Below, piece by piece: positions 42,556-51,727 of a DNA stretch of 64,000 nt (positions are counted from its first letter, which is position 1; each line of letters opens with the position of its first letter). Under the pieces are notes generated by a model. It was not told the origin of the DNA, did no database searches, and saw nothing but the letters and a program-made list of their open reading frames with translations. Source of the stretch: Aquincola tertiaricarbonis (lineage in GTDB: Bacteria > Pseudomonadota > Gammaproteobacteria > Burkholderiales > Burkholderiaceae_C); NCBI RefSeq assembly GCF_023573145.1, contig NZ_CP097636.1, positions 372,001 through 436,000 on the forward strand, given 5' to 3'. The translations under genes were made by a program, and so were the position numbers.

Positions 42556-44274
42556 ATGTATGACTCGCTGAATCATCTGGCTGCCGACCCCGTGGGGCGT
42601 GCGCCGCGGTCGTCCGCCACCCTCGTCCTGGTGCGGGAGTCGCCCGCCGGGCCCGAAGTGCTGCTGCTGCGCCGGGCCGAGCGCGGCGACCATAACAGCG
42701 GTGCCTGGGTGTTCCCGGGCGGCCTGGTGGACGAGGGCGACCAGGCCAGCGCCGGCTGCTGCACCGGCGTGAGCGCCGACGAGGCCGACGCCCGTCTGGG
42801 CGTGGAGCGCGGCGGCCTGGCCTACTACGTGGCCGCGGTGCGCGAGTGCTTCGAGGAATGCGGTGTGCTGCTGGCGCGCAGCGCCGATGGCACCCCCGTG
42901 TCGGCGGCCCAGGTGGCCGTGCTGGACGCCGCGCGCGGCCCGCTGCACCGCGGCGAAACCACGCTGCCCGCGCTGTGCGCCGAGCATGGCCTGTCGCTGG
43001 CGCTGGACGAACTGGCGTACTACGCCCACTGGCGCACGCCGGTGGGCATTCCCAAGCGTTTCGACACCCGCTTCTTCGCGGCGCTGGCGCCCGCCGGGCA
43101 GAGGGCGCTGCACGACGCGGCCGAAACGGTGGAGCATCGCTGGTTGCGGCCCGCCGAGGTGCTGGCCGACCCCGCCGGCTACAAGATGCTGACGCCCACC
43201 CTCGGCACCCTCAAGCTCATCGCCGCCCATCCCAGTGCGGCGGCCTTCCTGGCCTGGGCCCGGCAGCCGCGCGAGGTGCCGCTGACGCAGCCGCGGCTGG
43301 GCAGTGGCAGCCAGGGCAAGCGCCCGGTGCTGCCCGAGGAACCCGCCTGGGCCGAGCTGGGCCGCCTGGACCCCGAGGGCCGCGGCCATGCCAGCTACGA
43401 CATCCAGACCGACGTGGCGGTGCGGCTGTCGCCCCACGTGATCCGCGTGACGGCGGGCAACGGCAGCGTGATGACCGGCCCCGGCACCAACACCTACCTG
43501 GTGGGCGGCGGCCCGAACAACGAATGGGCAGTGATCGACCCCGGCCCGGCGCTGCCGGCGCACGTGGCCGCGGTGCTGGCTGCCGCGCCCGGGCGCATCA
43601 CGCAGATCCTGGTGACCCACACCCACACCGACCACTCACCGGCCTGCGTGGCGCTGAAGCAGGCCACGCAGGCGCCGGTGCTGGGCCGGGTGGCCGCGCA
43701 CCCGATGTGGCAGGACGACAGCTTCGCGCCCGACCGGGTGCTGCAGGGTGGCGAGCGGCTGGCGGTGGATGAAGGCGTGACGCTGCAGGTGTTCCACACG
43801 CCGGGCCATGCGTCCAACCACCTGTGCTTCCTGCTGGAAGAGGAGAAGACCCTCTTCACCGGCGACCATGTGATGCAGCTGAGCACGGTGGTGATCAACC
43901 CGCCCGATGGCGACATGCGGGCCTACATCGCCTCGTTGCGCACATTGGCCACGACGCTGGAGCTGGACTGGCTGGCGCCGGGCCACGGCTTTCTGATGCC
44001 CCGGCCGCGGCAGGCGATGGAAGCCATCGTGGCCCACCGGCTCAAGCGCGAGGCCAAGGTGGTGGATGCGCTGCGCCGCCTGGGCCCCGCCACGGTGGAC
44101 ACGCTGCTGACTTCGGTCTACGACGACGTGCCGCCGCGGCTGCACCCGGTGGCGCTGCGCTCGCTGAACGCCCACCTCTTCAAGCTGCGCGACGATGCCG
44201 CAGCCGTCGAGCGTGATGCGCTGTGGGCGCTGGCGGGCCTCAGCGCACCGGCGGAAGCACCCGCCGCACGTTGA
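42556..44274 (+). CDS. NUDIX hydrolase-metallo-beta-lactamase fusion protein
   Basis: A 572-residue two-domain hydrolase. Residues 1 to about 245 form a NUDIX domain. Its Nudix box is split: GGLVDEGD at 55-62 and RECFEECGV at 96-104 are separated by an insertion, as in NUDT19/RP2-type CoA diphosphatases. Residues from about 285 onward form an MBL domain with H355-T-H357-T-D359-H360 and PGHASNH. A C-terminal winged-helix-like segment (DALRRLGPATVDTLLTSVYD) resembles LACTB2. A combined role, such as on CoA thioesters or nucleotide-linked esters, is inferred. The last 35 bases overlap the convergent transglutaminase gene. Confidence 0.9.
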   Translation: MYDSLNHLAADPVGRAPRSSATLVLVRESPAGPEVLLLRRAERGDHNSGAWVFPGGLVDEGDQASAGCCTGVSADEADARLGVERGGLAYYVAAVRECFEECGVLLARSADGTPVSAAQVAVLDAARGPLHRGETTLPALCAEHGLSLALDELAYYAHWRTPVGIPKRFDTRFFAALAPAGQRALHDAAETVEHRWLRPAEVLADPAGYKMLTPTLGTLKLIAAHPSAAAFLAWARQPREVPLTQPRLGSGSQGKRPVLPEEPAWAELGRLDPEGRGHASYDIQTDVAVRLSPHVIRVTAGNGSVMTGPGTNTYLVGGGPNNEWAVIDPGPALPAHVAAVLAAAPGRITQILVTHTHTDHSPACVALKQATQAPVLGRVAAHPMWQDDSFAPDRVLQGGERLAVDEGVTLQVFHTPGHASNHLCFLLEEEKTLFTGDHVMQLSTVVINPPDGDMRAYIASLRTLATTLELDWLAPGHGFLMPRPRQAMEAIVAHRLKREAKVVDALRRLGPATVDTLLTSVYDDVPPRLHPVALRSLNAHLFKLRDDAAAVERDALWALAGLSAPAEAPAAR

Positions 44275-45208
44275 CGCGCACTTCCATGCCCTCGTAGGCC
44301 TCCGGGTCACCGTACCAGCTGCCGGTGACGGGGGCGGCCTGGCTGGGGTCGCGCGCCACGCCCACGCGGATGAGCTGGTTGCCGCCCAGCAGGTTGTTGG
44401 TGGGATCGAAAGGCACCCAGCCCGCGCCGGGCAGGTAGGCCTGCAGCCAGGCGTGGGTGCTGCCGGCGCCCACCGTCGGCGTGGCGGCTGCGGCCGCGTC
44501 TTCGGCCGGCGGGTCTGCCGGCGTATCGGAGGGGGGCCTGGCGGCGCGTGCGGCCACCAGCGCGTCGTCCAGCGCCGGGTCGTACAGGTAGCCCGAGACG
44601 AAGCGGGTGGCGATGCCCAGGCGTCGGGCCGCCTCCATCATCAGCAGCGCGAAGTCGCGGCAGGTGCCACTGCCCAGCGCCAGCGTCTGCAGCGGCGTCT
44701 GGGTGCCTTCTTCGTCGCGCTGGCCGTACTCGAAGTGGTCGCGGATGAACTGGTTCATGTGCACCAGCATCTCGCGCGTGCCGGTGGGCCCGTCGGTGCG
44801 CAGGAACTGGCGCGCCCAGCGGGTCAGCTCGCCCTGCGGGTCGTCGTAATGGGGGCGCAGGTAGTGCTCGAGGTCGAAGCGCTCTTCCACGCCGTAGGCG
44901 AAGGGATAGAGCTCGGCGCTGGGCGACAGCGGCAGCTCCAGGTTGTGGCTTTGCGCATGCTCGATGCGAAAGCGGCAGACGATGCGCAGCTCCGTGGCGG
45001 GCGCCAGAGGCTGCACCAGCGCCACCGAGTTGGAATGCGGGTCCTGGATCAGCCGCACGGCGGCGTGGGGGCTGACCTCCAGGTCGGTGGCCAGTACGCG
45101 CAGGTCGTGGCTGTCGCGCGGCCTGAACATCACCCGGTGTTCACCGAAGGTGACCGGCTTGCTGTACAGGTACCGCGTGGTGTGGGTGATGTCGTAGCGG
45201 GTGAACAT
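44240..45208 (-). CDS. Transglutaminase-like cysteine protease family protein
   Basis: A 322-residue cytoplasmic protein of the bacterial transglutaminase-like family. An N-terminal beta domain (YDITHTTRYLYSKPVTFGEH) is followed by a papain-like core with the triad Cys183 (GSGTCRDFA), His252 (STHAWLQAY) and Asp268 (FDPTNN). A low-complexity Ala/Pro/Glu-rich insertion of about 30 residues sits between Cys and His. Such genes often lie beside alpha-E/circularly-permuted ATP-grasp genes, which are absent here. Its 3' end overlaps the convergent NUDIX-MBL gene by 35 bp. Confidence 0.9.
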   Translation of the reverse strand: MFTRYDITHTTRYLYSKPVTFGEHRVMFRPRDSHDLRVLATDLEVSPHAAVRLIQDPHSNSVALVQPLAPATELRIVCRFRIEHAQSHNLELPLSPSAELYPFAYGVEERFDLEHYLRPHYDDPQGELTRWARQFLRTDGPTGTREMLVHMNQFIRDHFEYGQRDEEGTQTPLQTLALGSGTCRDFALLMMEAARRLGIATRFVSGYLYDPALDDALVAARAARPPSDTPADPPAEDAAAAATPTVGAGSTHAWLQAYLPGAGWVPFDPTNNLLGGNQLIRVGVARDPSQAAPVTGSWYGDPEAYEGMEVRVNVRRVLPPVR

Positions 45209-45254
45209 CGGGCAGGCCGGCGCATGGGAACGCCGGGATCATGCCGCGAATTCG

Positions 45255-45959
45255 TCAGGCGCGACGCCGGCGCGCGGCCACGCCGACCCCGGCGATGCCG
45301 GCCAGCATCATCGCCACGGTGGCGGGTTCGGGCACGGCGCTGGTCACGGTCACGTCGTCGATGAAAAAGTCGCCGAACACCTTGCCGGTGGGGCCGGGGT
45401 TGGAGACGATGCCGCTGAACACCACCGTCTTGGCGACACCGCTGAAGCTGAGGGTGTAGTCGGCCCAGGTGTTGTAGTCGCCGTCTTCCTTGGCGCTGAA
45501 GGCGCCCTCGAAGGGCTGATCTTTCGAGCCCAGTGCCGTCAGCGCAGGTAGAGAGCCAGAGCCCGACCGGGCGAGCACGTTGTTGTTGGCGTCCAGCACC
45601 GTCACCGTCAGTGGGTTGTCGACGGTGGAGTAGGCGAACGAGATTTGGTCGGTGATGCCCGCATCGAAGCTGATGCTCAGGCCTTCGGACGAGCTGGCGT
45701 CCCGGTACAGCGTGAGCGCGCCGTACTTGCTGGGCGCGCGGCCGAAGTTGCCGGTGCCGGGGCGACCGGGCTGGTCGGTGTCGGCGTCGATGAAGACGAA
45801 GCCGTTGCTGATGCTCACACCCGGCACCGCGTACACGCCCGGCAGACCGGTGGGTCCTTCCCGCTCGCCGGTCTCGAAGTCGAGCGTCAGCGCCGACGCG
45901 AAGGCCGGCACACAGGCCAGCGCAAAGCCCAACCATCGGGGCGTGGACGAGGTGGGCAT
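45255..45959 (-). CDS. PEP-CTERM sorted extracellular protein
   Basis: A 234-residue exported protein. A signal peptide covers residues 1-23 (CVPAFASA-LTLDF). The body is beta-rich and carbohydrate-binding-like. A C-terminal PEP-CTERM sorting signal follows: VPEP at 209-212, one transmembrane helix (TVAMMLAGIAGVGVA), then RRRR. These signals are handled by an exosortase in bacteria that make exopolysaccharide; no exosortase gene is in the window. The ATG at 45959 is chosen because AGGAGA lies six bases upstream. It is divergent from the LysR-type gene. Confidence 0.9.
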   Translation of the reverse strand: MPTSSTPRWLGFALACVPAFASALTLDFETGEREGPTGLPGVYAVPGVSISNGFVFIDADTDQPGRPGTGNFGRAPSKYGALTLYRDASSSEGLSISFDAGITDQISFAYSTVDNPLTVTVLDANNNVLARSGSGSLPALTALGSKDQPFEGAFSAKEDGDYNTWADYTLSFSGVAKTVVFSGIVSNPGPTGKVFGDFFIDDVTVTSAVPEPATVAMMLAGIAGVGVAARRRRA

Positions 45960-46173
45960 GCGGTTCTCCTGATCCTGGGATTTGTGTTTTGGTGCCGGGG
46001 GCAACAAGCAGGAAGCTTGCCGCCACTTCGTGCAGCGTTAACAAATGTACCCAATCCGATGCGGCGGTACTTTGACACGCGCACCCCTCGGTTCAAGGGA
46101 TCAACATGCGGCGCGGCCCGTGGGTGGGGTTTGCGAGCACGAACGTTTCAACGGGGGTCCTACACTCGTGGGC

Positions 46174-47091
46174 GTGGAAACCAAGTGGCTGGAAGACTTC
46201 ATCACGCTCGCTGAAACGCGCAGCTTTTCCCGTTCCGCACAGCTGCGGCATGTCACGCAACCGGCCTTCTCGCGGCGCATTCAGGCCCTGGAAGCCTGGG
46301 CCGGCATCGACCTGGTGGATCGATCGTCCTACCCGACCCGGCTGACGCCGGCCGGCGAGACCTTCCACGCCCAGTCGCTCGAGATCATGGGCGCCCTGCA
46401 GGCCACCCGCAACATGATGCGCAGCCATCACGTCAGCGGCCAGGACATGCTCGAGTTCGCGGTGCCGCACACGCTGGCGTTCAACTTCTTCCCGCACTGG
46501 CTGATGGACCTGCGGCGCCGCTTCGGCGCCATCAAGAGCCGGCTGATCGCCCTGAACGTGCACGACGCGGTGCTGCGGCTCACCGAAGGCACCTGCGACC
46601 TGCTGATCGCCTACCACCATGCCTCGCAGCCGTTGCAGCTGCCGCCCGAGCGCTACGAGATGCTGAGCCTGGGGCAGGAGACGCTGGCCCCCTATGCCAA
46701 GGCCGATGCGGACGGATATCCGTTGTTCCGGCTGCCGCCGCTGTCGGCTGACCGTGTGCCCTTCCTCAGCTACGCCTCGGGCGCCTACATGGCCCGCATG
46801 GTCGAGCAGATCGTCAAGCACGCACCGGAGCCGCCACCGCTAGAGCCGATCTACGAGACCGACATGGCCGAGGGCCTGAAGGCGATGGCGCTGGAAGGCC
46901 ACGGTCTGGCCTTTCTGCCGGCCAGCTCGGTGCGCAAGGAACTCAAGTCGCGCCGGCTGGTCAGTGCGGCGGGTGGTCCAGGCTACGAGCTGACGATGGA
47001 GGTGCGCATCTACCGGGAACGCCCGGAAAGCGCCCGCCATGTAAAGCCGGTGGCGCGGGCGGTGTGGGACTTCCTGAGTCGCCCCGCGTGA
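46174..47091 (+). CDS. LysR-type transcriptional regulator
   Basis: A 305-residue LysR family regulator. The N-terminal helix-turn-helix runs through WLEDFITLAETRSFSRSAQL and VTQPAFSRRIQALEAWAGID, followed by the usual linker and a co-inducer-binding domain. I choose the GTG at 46174, giving METKWLEDFITLAE, the normal family start. A GTG two codons upstream is possible. It is immediately upstream of, and in the same direction as, gltIJKL, and a 26-bp dyad lies at the gltI promoter. Control of the importer is likely but inferred. Confidence 0.92.
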   Translation: METKWLEDFITLAETRSFSRSAQLRHVTQPAFSRRIQALEAWAGIDLVDRSSYPTRLTPAGETFHAQSLEIMGALQATRNMMRSHHVSGQDMLEFAVPHTLAFNFFPHWLMDLRRRFGAIKSRLIALNVHDAVLRLTEGTCDLLIAYHHASQPLQLPPERYEMLSLGQETLAPYAKADADGYPLFRLPPLSADRVPFLSYASGAYMARMVEQIVKHAPEPPPLEPIYETDMAEGLKAMALEGHGLAFLPASSVRKELKSRRLVSAAGGPGYELTMEVRIYRERPESARHVKPVARAVWDFLSRPA

Positions 47092-47276
47092 GGTCGAGGC
47101 GGCAATCTATGCGTCTGACGCATGGAACCGCACCGAAACAGAATTGGCCGTCGCAGGGTGTGCAAACGTACATTCGCGCCGGCCCCTGCGACAGGGGTGG
47201 CCCGGAAGCTGCATGAAGCCAGCGCTTGAGGTTGGGCGGGCCGTCCTGCCGCCACTGGGCTGCCTCACCCGAGGTG

Positions 47277-47323
47277 GGTGACGAGAAGCGGTTGTCGTCA
47301 CCAAGTTGGTGCCTTCCTAGAAT
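47277..47323 (+). promoter_or_regulatory. gltI promoter with overlapping perfect dyad
   Basis: GGTGACGA (47277-47284) and TCGTCACC (47295-47302) form a perfect 8-bp inverted repeat around a ten-base spacer. The right arm covers TCGTCA (47295-47300), a four-of-six -35 box. TAGAAT (47318-47323) is a five-of-six -10 box at 17-bp spacing. This is an operator overlapping a promoter in the 288-bp spacer before gltI. A TGCGTC/GACGCA dyad near 47109-47121 and a CCCCTG-CGA-CAGGGG hairpin at 47183-47197 also lie in this spacer. Confidence 0.6.
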
Positions 47324-47379
47324 GGCGCCGCGTTTTGAACGTAAGTTGTTACCTTTCCATTCCCCAAGGAGCCTGTGGC

Positions 47380-48276
47380 ATGAAGAAATCGTTGATCGCT
47401 GTGGCCGTGGTCGTCGCGGCGAGTGCTGCCACCGCACAAACCACCGACACGCTCAAGAAGATCAAGGACAGCGGCAGCATCACGCTGGGCACCCGTGAAT
47501 CGTCCGGGGCCCTGGCCTACACCCTGGGTGATGGCAAGTACGTCGGTTTCCACACCGAAATGGCCGAGCACGTGGTGGCCGACCTGAGCAAGCAGCTGGG
47601 CACCAAGATCGCCATCAAGTACCAGCCGGTGACCTCGCAGAACCGCATCCCGCTCGTGCAGAACGGCACCGTGGACCTGGAGTGCGGCTCCACCACCAAC
47701 AACACCGCGCGCCAGAAGGACGTGGCCTTCGCCGTCACCACCTACGTGGAAGAAGTGCGCATCGCCGTCAAGGCCAACTCGGGCATCACCTCGGTGGCCC
47801 AGCTGGCCGGCAAGAAGGTGGCCACCACCACCGGCACGACCTCGGTGCAGACGCTGCGCAAGCATGAGCGCGCCACCAACGTGAACTTCGAGGAAGTCTT
47901 CGGCAAGGACCACGCCGACGCCTTCCTGCTGCTGGAATCGGGCCGCGCCGATGCCTTCGTGATGGACGGCCAGATCCTGGCCGGCAACATCAGCAAGTCG
48001 AAGAACCCGGCCGACTACAAGATCGTCGGCGAAGTGCTGTCGGTCGAGCCCATCGCCTGCATGCTGCGCAAGGGCGACACCGCCTTCCAGACCGCCGTCA
48101 ACGACAGCATCAAGGGCATGATCAAGAGCGGCGAGCTGGCCAAGCTGTACGACAAGTGGTTCATGCAGCCCATCCCGCCGAGCAACACCAAGGTGGGCCT
48201 GCCGCTGTCGGACGCCACCAAGGCTGCGTGGGCGAACCCCAACGACAAGCCGATGGAAGAGTACGCCAAGAAATAA
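47380..48276 (+). CDS. gltI: Glutamate/aspartate ABC transporter substrate-binding protein
   Basis: A 298-residue periplasmic binding protein. The signal peptide is residues 1-19 (AASAATA-QTTDT). Family segments typical of GltI follow: SGSITLGTRESSGALAYTLG, VDLECGSTTNNTARQKDVAF and KVATTTGTTSVQTLRKHE. It captures glutamate or aspartate for the permease encoded downstream. AAGGAG precedes the ATG at 47380. It is the first gene of gltIJKL, and a strong hairpin follows it at 48291-48316. Confidence 0.95.
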   Translation: MKKSLIAVAVVVAASAATAQTTDTLKKIKDSGSITLGTRESSGALAYTLGDGKYVGFHTEMAEHVVADLSKQLGTKIAIKYQPVTSQNRIPLVQNGTVDLECGSTTNNTARQKDVAFAVTTYVEEVRIAVKANSGITSVAQLAGKKVATTTGTTSVQTLRKHERATNVNFEEVFGKDHADAFLLLESGRADAFVMDGQILAGNISKSKNPADYKIVGEVLSVEPIACMLRKGDTAFQTAVNDSIKGMIKSGELAKLYDKWFMQPIPPSNTKVGLPLSDATKAAWANPNDKPMEEYAKK

Positions 48277-48290
48277 GCCACAACCGGTTC

Positions 48291-48316
48291 AGGCCCGGGC
48301 CGCACGGCCCGGGCCT
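48291..48316 (+). promoter_or_regulatory. Intra-operon hairpin between gltI and gltJ
   Basis: AGGCCCGGGCCG (48291-48302) and CGGCCCGGGCCT (48305-48316) form a perfect 12-bp GC-rich stem with a two-base loop and no useful T run. Placed 15 nt after the gltI stop, it probably stabilises the gltI mRNA or attenuates transcription, so that the binding protein is made in excess over the membrane components. Confidence 0.75.
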
Positions 48317-48375
48317 TGCGTATGGCCGGCGGCGTGCCACGCACGCACGGGCGACAACACTTGAGGAGGCGGCCT

Positions 48376-49080
48376 TTGGGCACGTGGGATTGGCAATTGT
48401 TTTTGCAGGACACCGGCGGGGGGGAAACCTACCTCCAATGGATGATGTCCGCATGGGGCTGGACCTTGAGCGTCGCAGTGCTGGCCTTGGTGCTGGCGCT
48501 GGCCATCGGTTCATTGATGGGTATTCTTCGCACCGCGCCGAGCGCGCTGCTGGTCGCGATCGGCAACTGCTGGACGGAGCTGTTCCGCAATATTCCGCTG
48601 CTGGTCCAGATCTTCCTCTGGTACCACGTGCTGCCGTCGATCTTCCTGGTGCTGCGTGACGTGCCCAGCTTCGTGCTGGTGGTGTTCGCGCTCGGCTGCT
48701 TCACGTCGGCGCGTATTTCCGAGCAGGTGAAGGCCGGCATCCAGAGCCTGCCGCGTGGCCAGCGTTATGCCGGCCTGGCCATGGGCCTGACGCTGCCGCA
48801 GACCTACCGCTACGTGCTGCTGCCGATGGCCTTCCGCATCGTCATCCCGCCGCTCACGTCGGAGTCGATGAACATCATCAAGAACTCTTCGGTGGCCTTC
48901 GCGGTGTCGATCGCCGAGCTGACGATGTTCGCGATGCAGGCTTCGGAAGAAACCTCGCGCTTCGAAGAAATCTTCATTCCCGTGACCGCGCTGTATTTCA
49001 TCTCGGCTTTCGCGATCAACCGCATCGCCCAGGTCATCGAGAAGCGGCTGCGCATTCCCGGCCAGATCGGGGGCAAGTGA
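48376..49080 (+). CDS. gltJ: Glutamate/aspartate ABC transporter permease GltJ
   Basis: A 234-residue inner-membrane permease of the HEQRo amino-acid ABC family. The cytoplasmic EAA-type loop (EQVKAGIQSLPRGQRYAGLA) contacts the ATPase. The N-terminus WDWQLFLQDTGGGETYLQWM closely follows GltJ. I choose the TTG at 48376 because GAGGAGG lies just upstream at 48363-48369 and because the protein then starts as in GltJ; the longer frame has no support. It pairs with GltK as the membrane heterodimer. Confidence 0.93.
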   Translation: MGTWDWQLFLQDTGGGETYLQWMMSAWGWTLSVAVLALVLALAIGSLMGILRTAPSALLVAIGNCWTELFRNIPLLVQIFLWYHVLPSIFLVLRDVPSFVLVVFALGCFTSARISEQVKAGIQSLPRGQRYAGLAMGLTLPQTYRYVLLPMAFRIVIPPLTSESMNIIKNSSVAFAVSIAELTMFAMQASEETSRFEEIFIPVTALYFISAFAINRIAQVIEKRLRIPGQIGGK

Positions 49081-49082
49081 TC

Positions 49083-49751
49083 ATGGGTGCACTCGACTTT
49101 TCCTTCCTCAGCTGGGGCGTCATCCAGAGCTTCGTGCTCAAGGGTTTCCTGTTCTCGCTGCAGCTGACACTGATCGCCATGGTCGGCGGCATCGTGCTGG
49201 GCACGCTGCTGGCGCTGATGCGCCTGTCCGGCAAACCCTGGCTGGAAATTCCCGCCGCGGCCTACGTGAACACCATGCGCAGCATTCCGCTGGTGATGGT
49301 GATCCTGTGGTTCTTCCTGCTGATCCCCAAATTGCTGGGCCAGCCGCTGGGCGCCGAGATCTCGGCCATCATCACCTTCACGTTGTTCGAGGCCGCCTAC
49401 TACTCCGAGATCATGCGCGCCGGTATTCAAAGCGTGCCGCGTGGCCAGGTGTATGCGGGTTACGCGGTGGGCATGACCTACCCGCAGACCATGCAGCTGA
49501 TCGTGCTGCCGCAGGCCTTCCGCAACATGCTGCCGGTGCTGCTGACGCAAACCATCATCCTGTTCCAGGACACCTCGCTGGTGTATGCCATTGGCGCCTA
49601 CGACCTGCTCAAGGGTTTTGAAGTGGCGGGCAAGAACTTCAACCGCCCGGTCGAAACCTACCTGGTCGCCGCCGTCATTTACTTTGTGATCTGCTTCAGC
49701 CTCTCCATGCTCGTGCGCCGGCTGCAGAAGAAAATCGCCATCATTCGTTGA
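49083..49751 (+). CDS. gltK: Glutamate/aspartate ABC transporter permease GltK
   Basis: A 222-residue permease partner of GltJ, with the EAA-type loop [20 protein letters not shown] and five or so membrane helices. The ATG at 49083 lies two bases after the gltJ stop with a GGGGG element about ten bases upstream. A GTG at 49077, overlapping the gltJ stop, is an alternative that would add two residues. Confidence 0.93.
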   Translation: MGALDFSFLSWGVIQSFVLKGFLFSLQLTLIAMVGGIVLGTLLALMRLSGKPWLEIPAAAYVNTMRSIPLVMVILWFFLLIPKLLGQPLGAEISAIITFTLFEAAYYSEIMRAGIQSVPRGQVYAGYAVGMTYPQTMQLIVLPQAFRNMLPVLLTQTIILFQDTSLVYAIGAYDLLKGFEVAGKNFNRPVETYLVAAVIYFVICFSLSMLVRRLQKKIAIIR

Positions 49752-49766
49752 GACAGGAAGCTCCCC

Positions 49767-50501
<735 letters not shown>

Positions 50502-50506
50502 CCTCT

Positions 50507-50638
50507 GCCCCCAAGCTCGCTGCGCTCGCGCCCCCCAGGCCCTTGTCAAAGGGCCCTTCGGACCCTGGGGAGCGTTCAGCCTTGGGGCGGCCCGGCGGCT
50601 GAACCTTCGGCCTCCAAGCTCGCTGCGCTCGCTGTCCG
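50507..50638 (-). repeat. Dispersed hairpin repeat, copy C (expanded)
   Basis: Read leftward, the element has the same order as copies A and B: GTTCAGCC, the GCCGGGCCGCCCCAA loop, GGCTGAAC, then a C/G region and GCGAGCGCAGCGAGCTTGGGGGC. The C/G region is expanded into a nested hairpin (CCCCAGG at 50533-50539 with CCTGGGG at 50564-50570, enclosing GGCCCTT-GTCA-AAGGGCC). A second partial tail (50611-50634) precedes it. The copy fills the gltL-pyrC spacer in the opposite orientation to its flanking genes. Confidence 0.8.
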
Positions 50639-50656
50639 GCCGGGCAGAATGGCTCC

Positions 50657-51724
50657 ATGAGCTCTTCTGCCCCCGCCTCCGAAGTCGCCAGCCAGCTCAC
50701 GCTGACCCGGCCCGACGATTTCCACCTGCATGTGCGCGACGGTGCCGCCCTGGCGGCGGTGCTGCCGCACAGTGCCCGCCAGTTCCAGCGGGCGGTGATC
50801 ATGCCCAACCTGCGGCCGCCGATCACCAGCGCCGCGCAGGCCGTGGCCTACCGTGAGCGCATCCTGGCCGCCCGGCCCGAAGGCTCGAACTTCGAGCCGC
50901 TGATGACGCTGTACCTGACCGACCTGCTGCCGCCCGACGAGATCCGCCGCGCGAAGGAGGCGGGCGTGGTCGCCGTCAAGCTGTACCCGGCGGGCGCCAC
51001 CACCAACAGCGATGCGGGCGTGACCGACCTGCGCAAGACCTACAAGACGCTGGAAGCGCTGCAGCGTGAAGGCATGCCGCTGCTGATCCACGGCGAGGTC
51101 ACCGACCCCGACGTCGACCTGTTCGACCGCGAGGCGGTGTTCATCGACCGCGTGATGCGGCCGCTGCGCGCCGACCTGCCCGAGCTGAAGGTGGTGTTCG
51201 AGCACCTGACCACCCGCGAAGGCGCGCAGTACGTGAGCGAGGCCGGCCGCTTCACCGCCGCCACGCTGACGCCGCAGCACCTGATGTTCAACCGCAACGC
51301 CATCTTCATGGGCGGGCTGCGGCCGCATTACTACTGCCTGCCCGTGCTCAAGAGCGAAGAGCACCGCCAGGCGCTGGTGCAGGTGGCCACCTCGGGCAGC
51401 GACCGCTTCTTCCTGGGCACCGACAGTGCGCCGCATGCGGCGCACCTGAAGGAGCATGCCGGTGGCCACGCCGGCTGCTACACCGCGCTCACCGCGCTGG
51501 AGCTGTATGCCGAGGTGTTCGAGGCGGCCGGTGCGCTGGACAAGCTGGAAGCCTTTGCCAGCTTCCACGGCGCCGACTTCTACGGCCTGCCGCGCAACAC
51601 CGGCCGCGTGACCCTGGTGCGCGAAGACTACCCGGTGCCCGAGTCCGTGCCCTTCGGCGATGCCCAGCTCAAGCCGCTGCGCGGCGGCGAAACGCTGCGC
51701 TGGCGACAGCTCGACCCCGCCTGA
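50657..51724 (+). CDS. pyrC: Dihydroorotase (class II, PyrC)
   Basis: A 355-residue zinc amidohydrolase of pyrimidine synthesis that cyclises carbamoyl aspartate to dihydroorotate. Metal ligands are His23 and His25 ([10 protein letters not shown]), the carboxylated lysine in [18 protein letters not shown], later histidines (IHGEVT, FEHLTT) and the catalytic Asp in [12 protein letters not shown]. The length matches class II PyrC. The ATG at 50657 follows repeat copy C. The convergent pseudokinase gene ends three bases beyond its stop. Confidence 0.96.
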   Translation: MSSSAPASEVASQLTLTRPDDFHLHVRDGAALAAVLPHSARQFQRAVIMPNLRPPITSAAQAVAYRERILAARPEGSNFEPLMTLYLTDLLPPDEIRRAKEAGVVAVKLYPAGATTNSDAGVTDLRKTYKTLEALQREGMPLLIHGEVTDPDVDLFDREAVFIDRVMRPLRADLPELKVVFEHLTTREGAQYVSEAGRFTAATLTPQHLMFNRNAIFMGGLRPHYYCLPVLKSEEHRQALVQVATSGSDRFFLGTDSAPHAAHLKEHAGGHAGCYTALTALELYAEVFEAAGALDKLEAFASFHGADFYGLPRNTGRVTLVREDYPVPESVPFGDAQLKPLRGGETLRWRQLDPA

Positions 51725-51727
51725 GCC

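Noticed and set aside
44497..44590. A frameshift or assembly error in the transglutaminase gene at its Ala/Pro-rich insertion
   Set aside because: The reading frame continues with the correct His and Asp active-site residues after the insertion, so it is a genuine low-complexity loop.
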